Both the position numbers and the translations under genes were made by a program. This document shows positions 44,736 through 54,530 of a stretch of DNA of 64,000 bases, piece by piece. Below the pieces are notes generated by a model that was not told where the DNA came from, did no database searches, and worked only from the letters and a program-made list of their open reading frames with translations. This DNA comes from Xiphydria camelus (taxonomy: Eukaryota; Arthropoda; Insecta; Hymenoptera; Xiphydriidae), in assembly GCA_963678675.1 (NCBI GenBank), contig OY783191.1:23311368-23375367 (forward strand), in the 5' to 3' direction. Position 1 is the first letter of the stretch, and every line of letters begins with the position of its first letter.

Positions 44736-47700
44736 TAGAGTTATCGCGTCAAAATGCGGCATCTATCGTGCCAATACGAATCGTTCAAGTAAATACCTGC
44801 GTCAAACTTATGAGGGTCGAGAGGGCCTGGATGATCGAACTCTACCCATTTAGGGTCGTTGCTCATTATTGCCCCTTCTTTGCTTGAAACCGGTTGAGGC
44901 TTTTATGCGCATAGAAGTTGGTAATAATTGGGTCTTTTAAACTGTATTGAGGAAAATGTTTGAAATGTCCACTCTTTCTCGGACCGTTTCTCGTGTATAC
45001 CTGTTATGTAACGCAATAAATAAAGAGAAAATTTAATATAGATTGCGAGATATTTTTAAGGATTTAAAGGGAGTTCTTCAATTCTGTAGGAATTTTAAAA
45101 ATAATTCATAGATAGGCCAACATCCCATTATGACCGTCTCCAGCCTCTGTTATAAAAAGCGAAGAAACTTGTAGAGGTACCTACTAATTTTTCACAGTGG
45201 ACCGTCATGCGTTTATAATACTATAAAGAACAGTTTTATATTCTAGGTACTCATTATTTGTTTTTGATACACCTATAATTATAAAATAAAGGCGTTTTCC
45301 ACCTTCCTCCTCCTCCCTTTGGTGTATAAATATTTGAGATGTTATCGTCTTTCGGTAAGAAATAATGTCCAATTTGATAAAATTAAGAAATTTACAATAG
45401 CTTTCGAGGAACCGTAAATAAACGGTTTTTGGGAGAGTCAAATTTAAAGGTGGTTTCAATCCCTTAAATAACTGAGTTAGCACGTAAAAAAATACATATC
45501 TAATGTTTTTTGATTTACTACAGCATATCACGGAACGAAGAAAATCGTTGAGGTATACGTACACATCGGGTAGTTTCCTTACTAATAAAACTAGCTATGG
45601 TAAAATTAATGATCAAGTTATCGTTACATTACACACACACACAAGAAGAGTTTAGATATTTCGTATTAGATCTGACCAACCGTAGGTCTACTGTTCGACA
45701 GAGTAGAGCGAAAATGCTTTCGTGTGTCTGTCTGTCTGTCTATTTGTCTTATGATACCTCTTAAATGCTTTTGCCAATCTTAATAAAACTCGGGACATAT
45801 GTCCATTGACCTTCAGCGCATCGTAAATTCATTGGGAGATGGAATCGAAGTGGTGAAAAGGGGATTAAGCATATCTACAACGTGGGCGGAGGTGGTATAT
45901 GATATAAGGTTTTCTGACTTTAAACTGCGAACGTTGCGAAAACGGTATTAGATTGCCTAAAATTTCACATAAATAATTTTGTAGAGAATGTAATTTCCTA
46001 TAAAAAAAGTCCGCGCCTGTATCTAGCTAAAATAATTTAGCCGTAGCGAGCACTTATGTTTGTCACTAGAAAATTCAACGTTTGCACGTAGGTACCCGGC
46101 GCGTCGTATGTAATCGTGGACAATGAATCAGTCCGACCTGCTTCAGTTTACGATTTTAGTGAGGTCTATTGTTCGGAGAACTACTAGTTAACAACACAAA
46201 AAATTATTTGTAAATTTATTTGTGCAATATTAAGTTAATATCGCAGGCTTTTAACTAAAACATTTGAAATGCCATATTATCTGTAATGGGTCAGTAGTCT
46301 TTCTTTAATATAGTAGATATCTGCAAATATAATAAGGCAGTATTACTGGAAATGTTAGAGCGAGTTTACTAAATGTGTTATACGAATCAAGACTGGTCCA
46401 GCACCATATAATGAGTAAGTACCAATGTTTAGTGCATAATTAATCAAAGATATCATGGCCTTTGTAGTTAATCGTCACGTCATGTCCAATATAGATTGTG
46501 TTATCTGATAATAAATATATTATATGTATTATTTTCAACTCGGGTAATCTTTTATGTTCCATAACCCCGCAGAAAAGCAACTGGGGAGAGATACTGGGAG
46601 AATGGAGGAGGGCGGACGGGGTATATGATACGGGGATGAAACTCGAGTCTAATAGTGGGGAGTGTTTTTATTGATATAATTTCTTATCCGAGCTTTCCAA
46701 TTCCGATGCAGCGCGATGTTGCGACCCCACCGAAGAATGTGGAGAGGCGGGCATTAATATAAACGGGGGCTTCTATACGTATACAAACGTGGTATATTTT
46801 AACCAATGATTTCTTATTGGGATCTCACTTACGTTTAATTTTCTTTTATCCATTCTGGCACTTCATTTTCTTTATTTCGAAGGGGATCTTTTCAAGTAGA
46901 CAACTAATTTCGATGTGTCGGTATACGTACACATATCGAATATGAACAAATGTGCAATTTCTTTTCATTTGATATCCATTAGAATTTAATCGGCATCTGT
47001 CAATATCATCCTATATGTCACTTTTCATTAAAATCGGTTCAGTATCTTCTTACGGCTAATCCATCAAAGTCTCATGGAACATTAGAAGTAGGTATCATTT
47101 CATTTCTCTAGATGTCTACCAGAATTAATCGTCAGAATACCTTTATTCGATCTCACAAGCATGGATTTCGTGCATCGAATGCAGAACATCGTAATATTAA
47201 AATCTGTGATTTAATTTGATTTACATATAATCACATAACAAGATGCTCCAAGCAATTTTATATAAATTTCCCAAGTAATGTCCTATTTGTAAGTATTTGT
47301 CTTGCACAATTTCTCAGCAGATTAGGCTAGTTTTAGTGACACTGAACTAATATTGTTTACATATGTCGATTAATATCAATATAAGCTGATTATAGAACAC
47401 CAGCTTTCGGGAATGGAAGAAATTTGATGATCGATCATAAACATTTATAAAATCCTAATATGGAAGTACATAGATAATATAGAATATAAATTCGTGCAAT
47501 ATATATGCAATGATGTTTAATACCCAATGAAAAATACCTAACATTGATATTTCAATATACTTATACTTGACCTATTGATATTTCAATATACATATTATAC
47601 TTGCACTTGGCACTTATTACGACCAAGCGAATTTCCATTATATTCGTATATCTAAATTCACTATTTATCTATGAAATTTGCCCCGATCAAACATCAAATA

Positions 47701-47799
47701 GTTCCATTTTCCGTTAAGAAATTCATCAAGTAACCGTCATTTTAACATCAACATTCTATAAGAGTACACTGTCTTGATATCTAATTTATAAATAAAACA
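44736..47799. other. Largely unique-looking DNA, no recognised gene
   Basis: Contains a short (CTGT)n run at 45725-45740 followed by CCAATCTTAATAAAACTCGG, reminiscent of a dispersed insect repeat, but borders are not visible. CATTGATATTTCAATATAC-type segments near 47540 and 47575 are a local duplication. No exon can be supported. Confidence 0.4.
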
Positions 47800-47801
47800 T
47801 A

Positions 47802-48056
47802 GTAGAACCCCTTTAAAGTCACTACCTTCGAAAGTCGTCATTCCCTACTTTCCTGCCACCCCTTCAAGGCCGGTATTCATAGTCAGATCTCAAGAAATAA
47901 GGCGGTCTAAAAACGGCTTAGAAGGTGTCTCATTGGCTAGAACGTAGTTTTAAAATCTGACTCTGAATACCGGCCTCAATTTTTGATCGAAAGGGGAATC
48001 GAAGTAGTGATGACTGTAAAGTTCTGTCGTGGGTGACTACTTTAGAGAGATTCCAC
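47802..48056. mobile_element. TA-flanked MITE, host of a nested MITE
   Basis: Imperfect inverted ends: GTAGAACCCCTTTAAAGTCA on the left and, as reverse complement, GTGGAATCTCTCTAAAGTAG on the right; TA at 47800-47801 and 48057-48058. The sequence at 47867-47976 interrupts it. Confidence 0.65.
47867..47976. mobile_element. Nested MITE, ends AGGCCGGTATTCA
   Basis: 110 bp with inverted ends AGGCCGGTATTCATAGTCAG and complement, flanked by CA on both sides. It lies inside 47802-48056, so it is the younger of the two. Confidence 0.7.
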
Positions 48057-48234
48057 TATAGGAGAGTAAGATACTTTTGAGATTGACTTAACAAGGACCC
48101 CTCCTTAACGGGAATAAAATTCTATAAATAACTATTCCGTCACACTACAAATTCTATACAGTATATATAGTAAATAATCCAATGCCTTTAAATGCAATGC
48201 ATTTTTTATTTTACTAAAGCCATGTTTCAAACTA

Positions 48235-48773
48235 CAGGGTGAGGCAGCGAAACGGCACGATTTAAAAAAATAGCAAAAAATAGAGACTAAAAAGAAGTTG
48301 CTTTATTTTAGCATAAATCAGGTCTACATTAGTGGAAATTTATTTTAAACACTTTGGACTTGAGGTAACCCCAAAGGAAAAAGTTTGGAGCCGTCAAATA
48401 TGGTGAACGGGCAGGTCATGGAATATCGCCATTTCTGCTGATGAGACGACCAGGAAAAGCGAGTCTAAGCAAATCCATTGAAACATTGGCAGTATGGCTT
48501 GTTGCACCATCTTGCTGGAAGAGTGTTTCATCATCAGGATCATATTCATCGATTCCAGGCAGACCTAAAGTTACCAACATGTTAGCAATGCATTCAGAGT
48601 TTACAGCAATAATAGCCTTTATAGCAAACGCGCGTTGCTCACTGGACCGGCGTTTCGTGGCTACTAATATTTTTACCTGTCTAAACGACAAAGGTCCAGT
48701 CCCCCACTCTCGTGACCCCCCACCAAGTTCGCCAGCCCAAACTGAAATCGTGCCGTTTCACTGCCTCACCTTG
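48235..48773 (-). mobile_element. Mariner-like deletion derivative
   Basis: 539 bp with inverted ends CA(A/G)GGTGAGGCAG(C/T)GAAAC followed by GGCACGATTT, and TA duplications at 48233-48234 and 48774-48775. It retains both ends of a transposase frame on the minus strand and lacks the middle. Confidence 0.85.
48416..48691 (-). pseudogene. Mariner/Tc1-type transposase, N- and C-terminal pieces fused by deletion
   Basis: The frame has no ATG at its upstream end (TTG at 48691). It reads VKILVATKRRSSEQRAFAIK, an N-terminal helix-turn-helix piece, and within about 10 residues reaches a C-terminal segment: DDETLFQQDGATSHTA and LLRLAFPGRLISRNGDIP, the block around the second catalytic Asp. The region between, including most of the DNA-binding domain and the first Asp, is deleted. 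Inactive, but its TIRs could still be moved by a related enzyme. Confidence 0.8.
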
Positions 48774-48775
48774 TA

Positions 48776-50035
48776 ATTTAAGATATTTCCTCTCCAAAAT
48801 CACTTTCTGTAAATTTATTTGAAATTTTGGTCAAATAGAGATTGAGGTATTCTACACCTCCTCTAATTTTTTCAGATTTCTTTCCGGTATAGTTTAATTG
48901 TTATTCATGTTTGTTGAAGAACACTTTTATATGCGTTCCCTATACCCAAGCCGTAAAAATGACACATTTTCACCTTTTTATAGCAAACTGTACTGTAAAT
49001 ATTTTTGAAAAATTAGAGAGATGTAGAGAAAACAAATTAGAAATTTTGTAACAAAAACAAACAGAAAAGTCAGGTTTAATTAAAGAACGATGGGCTTTCA
49101 AAGATTCGAAAAAATATTGAAATTCAATTGAGGTTGGGATGAGGAGTAGCGATGTGGCAACACTGTACGATGCCACATCGTCGCCACTCCGTAAATACGT
49201 TTCTTTAAATCGCTCGCTTTAATAAATTTATTACACTTGTATCTCTTAATCGTTTCAATATTTTTAATTTCGAAATAACGAATATTAACAAATACACGGG
49301 GTAACGACAAATTGTCGTCGCATAACCTTACTATGATCACGGTGTTGACACATTCACTCGCGCTATTTTACGTATGTGTAGAGGTACGTCCATGCATACA
49401 GTGAGCCTGTGTGAGAGTACAGTCTCTACTACATTTTTTTTCTAGAATGCTGTATACCGTCCTCTTCTTATCTAAGTCCTCATGACCGAAACTTTTAGAC
49501 TTGAATTACTGGAGGAAATACCTTACTACACGTAGTATGTAGTAGATACCGAATTACATACTAACCACTTCAGATTGAACTAGCTTTTATAAAAGCACGC
49601 TATGCGAACTAAAGTTGCCACGCATAATCCACGAAATCTTGCTAATATAATGCAATCCGATACAGAAATTCCTCTGGAAATATCACATGGCATGTTCAAG
49701 CTATGGGAGTGACATTCGACGTGGGCCCTAAAACGTTAAGCGGCTATATATGGGGGAGTGCGTTAGACTTTGTTAAGGGCAGCTGGTTCTTCCAGAAGAA
49801 GCTTGCTAGTGCAAATTGATCCCGTCCATTAAGAGGCCGACATACCAGGCCCACTAGTTTCTCCTGCGGGGCAGCGGTGAGACGAGGTAATGTCAAAACG
49901 CTAGAAGGGGGTGGAGCTACGCGAGGTTAGCGATGTTGCCGAATGCATGCAGTGTGGACACGGTCCGGTTAGGTTAGGTCTTACGCCGGCCTCAGTGGCG
50001 AGAGCATGGCTCGCTCCCGTTTAGACCGGGATACC
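48776..50035. other. No gene; one short palindrome
   Basis: GGAGTAGCGATGTGGCA and its near-complement form a 48-bp hairpin at 49140-49188. The rest matches nothing I recognise. Confidence 0.4.
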
Positions 50036-50090
50036 GCGTCGCGCGCGCGTTCCAAGTGTCTCCGGGATTGGCGTACGTCATGTCACCAAT

Positions 50091-50170
50091 GCTTCGATAG
50101 CGCAACGGTTAAGTTGCCGGGCTGGGGGTCTCGATGTCGCGGGTTCAATTCTTGTTGGGACTTTTTTTTT
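50091..50170 (+). ncRNA. tRNA-like Pol III unit (SINE-type head), left arm
   Basis: A box TAGCGCAACGG (50098-50108), B box GGGTTCAATTC (50141-50151) and a T-run terminator at 50162-50170. A T-arm can be drawn with wobble pairs, but the acceptor and anticodon stems do not pair, so this is a tRNA-derived promoter head rather than a working tRNA. Confidence 0.5.
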
Positions 50171-50380
50171 ATTAACTTTTTTCATTCGATTACAACCTTT
50201 TCTTGTTATAGAAAGTGGTTTACATTATCGAATAAAATAAGAGTTTCAATTTTTTTCATAGTTTTACGTTATTTTCTTCCTCGTTGAGGTGAACCAATAT
50301 TATTAGAAAGAACAGTTGGAAGCATCGTTGCATTTTTTATTCTTACATTTCGTCATGGGAATTTTTGGCTGCCGAAGATT

Positions 50381-50556
50381 TTATACACGATTTTTTGGAT
50401 AATAATTGTCGAAAAAACATTTGAAGCACACCGTATTTTGACACCATGAACATTTGACGAATGGAACTTTGCCACACGCACATTTACACTTTAAAAGCGT
50501 TATGGGAAAGCAAATTTCATTGACATTTTCGAAAAACGGCCTGGTTGGCAATAATA
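50381..50556 (-). pseudogene. Cys-rich C-terminal protein remnant in the loop
   Basis: Open frame on the minus strand from about 50556 to the TAA at 50383-50381. It reads LPTRPFFENVNEICFPITLL, then KCKCACGKVPFVKCSWC and VCFKCFFDNYYPKNRV. Eight cysteines are spaced in zinc-binding pairs. The CSWC...CFKCFFDNY part recalls the Cys-rich tail of piggyBac-type transposases, but the match is from memory and uncertain. It has no start codon in view; it is the 3' end of a longer gene whose body is gone. Confidence 0.4.
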
Positions 50557-50687
50557 TTGGTTCACCTCAACGAGGAAGAAAAAATAACGTAAAACTATAA
50601 AAACAATTGAAACTTTTATTTTATTCGATAATGTAAACCACTTTCTATAACAAGAAGGGATTGTATAATCGAATGAAAAAAGTTAAT

Positions 50688-50766
50688 AAAAAAAAAACCC
50701 GACAAGACTTGAACCCGCGACATCGAGACTCCCAGCCCGGCAACTTAACCGTTGCGCTATCGAAGC
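50688..50766 (-). ncRNA. tRNA-like Pol III unit (SINE-type head), right arm
   Basis: Mirror copy of the left-arm unit: A box complement 50749-50759, B box complement GACTTGAACCC (50706-50716), and a T-run on the minus strand at 50697-50688. The B-box region (GGGTTCAAGTC) is slightly closer to consensus than the left copy. Confidence 0.5.
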
Positions 50767-50826
50767 ATTGGTAACATTATGCACGCCAATCCCGAAGACA
50801 CTTGGAACACGCGCGCGACGCTATTC

Positions 50827-51280
50827 CAAGAAGTTTTCAAGACAAAATCGATTTGACATCTGCCGGGGTCCCCTTGTGAGATACGCCCTTACGTGATAAG
50901 ACCGACGATATTCTGCTATTCGTGGCGGAGACAAATCTGACAACCCCGCAGTCCGTACGTAGTGAAGACGCTAGATGGAAGCATTACTCGGCTGATAAAA
51001 GTAGACGAGTAATAGGTTTGAAATAAAGGTTTTCTGCAATGGGCTTTCAGAAATCTTTCGTGCAAAAGGTGGTAGTACCTTGTACAAGGTTTATTTTAGG
51101 GTCCCATAGAAGAATTCATTTCAATACTTTGATTGTTTCCGCGTTTACAACTTGCAAAATATAGGTATATTTGTGAGGTCACCGATGGATTACAACAAAG
51201 AAATTTATTTATTTTTTTCTATAGGGCCCTAGATTTATGTTTTTTAAGTGTGGTGGCGAAAAGTACAAAAGGTTCTTATG
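50827..51280. other. No recognised gene
   Basis: Contains ATATTCTGCTATTCGTGGCG near 50911, related to a segment near 40510. Otherwise nothing. Confidence 0.35.
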
Positions 51281-51285
51281 CACCA

Positions 51286-51597
51286 TGTTGGAATTATCGC
51301 TTTACAGCCGCGACAACTTTTCGGGCGTTTCCAGACGGGGTGTGTCGGCCTCTTAAGAAGTCGGCAGAGATGTCTATTATTGACTAGCGACGGTGGGAGC
51401 CATTGGGTTCGTGGGTGAAGGAGGATGTCGGTATTCGAGCAGAAGTAGGGCAATGATGAGTCGAACAGCTGAAGAGAAAACGAATGAGAAAGTTTGGGGA
51501 CTAGGAGCTGCCCCTTTATTAGGGGTTGAACTGTGTATTACAATATATAATATTCGCGTGTTTTCATCAAGATTATATGTACTTGAGAATTTTTGTA
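51286..51597 (+). mobile_element. Candidate solo LTR with CACCA target duplication
   Basis: 312 bp beginning TGTTGGAATTATCGC, a start typical of copia LTRs, flanked on both sides by CACCA (51281-51285, 51598-51602). The end reads TTTTTGTA rather than the usual CA, so the right border may be shifted by a base or two. The frames within it are not genuine genes. Confidence 0.5.
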
Positions 51598-51602
51598 CAC
51601 CA

Positions 51603-52012
51603 TTTTGCATCGTCCTAATTCGGTCTTTGCGTAAAAAAATATTCATATTTCTAAATCTAATTTTTAATCTATATACGTATTACATGCCAAACAAAAAAAA
51701 ACGTTCGAAGAAATAATTATTCGCAAAATTATTATATAATTAAGTACATTTCTCTGTACAAAATTGTGATGCCATCGAGAAGCCAGAGAAATATATTTAA
51801 TATGCCAAGTAAAAAGTATGAGAGCGATAGACTTAAATAACATGATGACGTATGCTGCATTTTTAAATATCGTTTTCCAGTTTAATTATAGTCGAAAATA
51901 AAAATAAAAATACGGTATAAATAATTTTGTTCACACTTTTTAACCTGTAATAAAAGAAATTGGTGAGAAAATCGAAAATAGACAAGTCGAAAATGCAGCG
52001 AATTGGTATAGG
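51603..52012. other. AT-rich DNA, no recognised gene
   Basis: Nothing supported besides a Lys-rich short frame. Confidence 0.35.
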
Positions 52013-54530
52013 GTGGGAGGGGTAATGCCGGTCACTTAGAATTAGACCTAACATAGTAAATGTTACCCCAAATTTGAGAACAAACAAGTTTAATAAGTCT
52101 TTAGAGAGTAGGTATCTATTTTCTGAATTTTTTGTTGAAATGTAGATTAAATAATTAATTAGTTGATTAAATAATAATTAATTTCTCTTTAAGTTTTAAT
52201 AAAAAAATAAAAGTATAACGTTGACCGGCATTCCCCCACCTGTGGAGGAATGCCGGTCAAGTATTTCAGAATGCATTTTAAATGGGAAAATATATTTTTA
52301 TGTGTTCCTATGGAAATATAGGAAATACTTAATGAAAACTAAGGCAGGTTAAAGAAAGAAATTTTATTAAATATTTTAGATGTTAAATTAATAAAGAAAA
52401 CTTTTGAATTATAATAGTATTATACAATCTTGAAGTGCATCTGTTGCACATGCAGCCTTTTGGAGAATCCCAACCAGAACTCAAATCATGGGCCCCCAGT
52501 TGATTTTTCGGTAATTTTGTTTCCTATTATGTGGCATCTATATCATGATTAATATCAACTTTTTATTTCATTTAATTAGCAAAAATGAGGATTTGAAGCA
52601 ATATTGGGGAATGCCTAGCAAAATGACTGGCATTCTTCCAAATGTGGTCTTCTAGAAAAACTTAGGGTAAAGTCGGGAGAGATGGCGCAGAGGGTGAGAC
52701 GGCTCAGTCAAATAATTTCTTTGTCTATGTGGCAATACTGACCCAGTTGGCGACACAGATGATTAGTGCGCATGTGCAGTAAGTGTGTGTTACCGAACGG
52801 CTGTTTTTCTCATCAAAAGGTAAATAAAATATAACTGTATATTGTATTGGCCCTGATTACACAGGCCTGCGAAATTAAAGTTATTGAAAAATACAAGAGA
52901 AGTTTTCGCTGATTTTTATGTTATTTGGTGTGCTGATTTATAAAATGGCCTCCATTTTTTTCCATCACGTCAGGATTTTTTGTAAAATCGATATCGCTAT
53001 TTTTGCTAGAATCCTATTTGAAAATTAATTATCTCGAACAATTTTGCGTACTATCTGGCAACAGTGGTTTTTATCTATTCAAATATATGTAAAATAATCG
53101 ATTCTTGGTGAGGCAAATTAATTTTTCAGCAATCGATTATTTTGTATAGGTTTAAATGGATGAAAACCACTGTTACCAGATCGCAGGAGCCGCCTCTGGT
53201 CGAGAGGAAAACTGAACGTTCCCTTGGGTTTAAACTTAAATACATCAACTTATAGTGTAGTTTCTAGAGGAAAATCACCAACATACTATTTTAATTTGTT
53301 TTCATTAAGATAAGTTACATGAAATAGGTTATCGACCAAAAGTTTAAAAGTTAGAAATGTTCATAAAAATCCAAGTAAACTTAAATTTTTCAAGAAAACT
53401 TGACGTGATAGAACTTTCTTATTATTATGTTTTAAATCAACACCAAAAAATACATGAAGTTCAGTTGTCACTACCCTTGTATTTTTTTCATCGCAGGCTT
53501 GTGTTATTTTTTGGTGTAATAATAATTAGGCATCCAGTAAGTTATTATTCTGATTTGAATGTATTTGGTTTGGTCATTTCACTTCATAAATTTGTAAATA
53601 TTGGTCCTGACCTCAAATTTCGTTCCGTGCTTCATGCACAAGAAAGACGATGACTCCAACATCTAACCCAACGAAGTCGGGTGAGTTGGCGCAAGCCGTC
53701 TAACCCGACTATTCGGGACGCACCAACTATCCAAATATGTGTCTGCGATGTGGCAGAAAAGCGAAATAACTTTTACATGTTATTATTAAGATTTATTACA
53801 TATTAAAGATGTTTTAAGTTTATGTGGTTGGAATAATTAATACTTTGGTATTTTTCTTTAAATTTAATTATTTAAGATGATTTTGTATTTTTGTTTTTGT
53901 TATTTGACATTAAAAGTAGTTGCACTTTAAATTTTGAAGCCTATTCTTGGAGAATCACTCACCTCCACCAATTTTTTCTACTGCGCCATCTCACCCATAC
54001 TAGGGCGGGTGTGTTGGTTTTTGGTATATTTGCTTTTGACAAATTTTTTACAATACTCGATAACACTTTTGGTCGTTCCTTTACAAATTCGTATATTTTA
54101 TTGTTCGCTCTATCCACATTATCAATTAAGTATTGTTATCCTACAAATATAGTTTTTGTACCACTTTAAAAAAAGGTGCGCCATCTCTCCCGACTTTACC
54201 CTAATCTATCAACGGAACACTTGTTTTCTATTCTTTCACTGCACATGAATTACCTGCATTAATGGCAAAGAAAAGCATACCCGAACGGATTTGGAGAAAA
54301 AGTAAATATTTGTTGACTTTTTCAATTATGTATGGCTAAGAAATTATGTCAGAAATACTTCAAATGAATAAATGTGCCTTGAAGCAGCGCAATTAAATAG
54401 AGTGAGTCGGTAACGTGATATGATACTTCTCTATCATTCTATCAAGTTGTCCACTTATGGTACCACTATTGGACGTTCTATACTCTAGATAATTAGGTGG
54501 CCGGTATTACCCGCTGACCGGCATTACCCC
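52013..54530. mobile_element. Outer TIR element (GGGGTAATGCCGGTCA ends) with a nested element
   Basis: GGGGTAATGCCGGTCA near 52019-52034 has its complement near 54513-54529. The same core forms a tight hairpin at 52222-52262, and variants stand near 52624 and 54497. Exact outer borders are uncertain. It is split by the element at 52665-54201. No transposase is seen. Confidence 0.55.
52665..54201. mobile_element. Nested 1.54-kb TIR element (GGGTAAAGTCGGGAGAG ends)
   Basis: Perfect 25-bp inverted ends starting GGGTAAAGTCGGGAGAGATG, with TA at 52663-52664 and 54202-54203. Ends of this type are familiar from pogo/Tigger-like elements, but no transposase is recognisable inside. A 129-bp palindrome (53053-53181) with arms ATCTGGCAACAGTGGTTTT sits within. 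GTCGGGTGAGTTGGCGC near 53676 is an internal, degraded copy of the terminal motif. Confidence 0.75.

Larger units (their letters stand above)
50036..50826. mobile_element. Fold-back element with tRNA-like units in both arms
   Basis: Arms of about 270 bp (50036-50303 and 50554-50826) are inverse copies, beginning GCGTCGCGCGCG. Each arm contains a tRNA-like A box and B box followed by a T-run. The 250-bp loop carries a Cys-rich coding remnant on the minus strand. No known superfamily fits all of this. Confidence 0.75.

Noticed and set aside
50091..50170. Functional tRNA gene
   Set aside because: A and B boxes and a T-run are present, but the acceptor and anticodon stems do not pair and the unit is duplicated inverted within a repeat, so a tRNA-derived head is more likely.
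53357..54169. Frames inside the nested 52665-54201 element as a transposase
   Set aside because: Phe/Leu-rich AT-driven readings without DDE, HTH or zinc-binding motifs.
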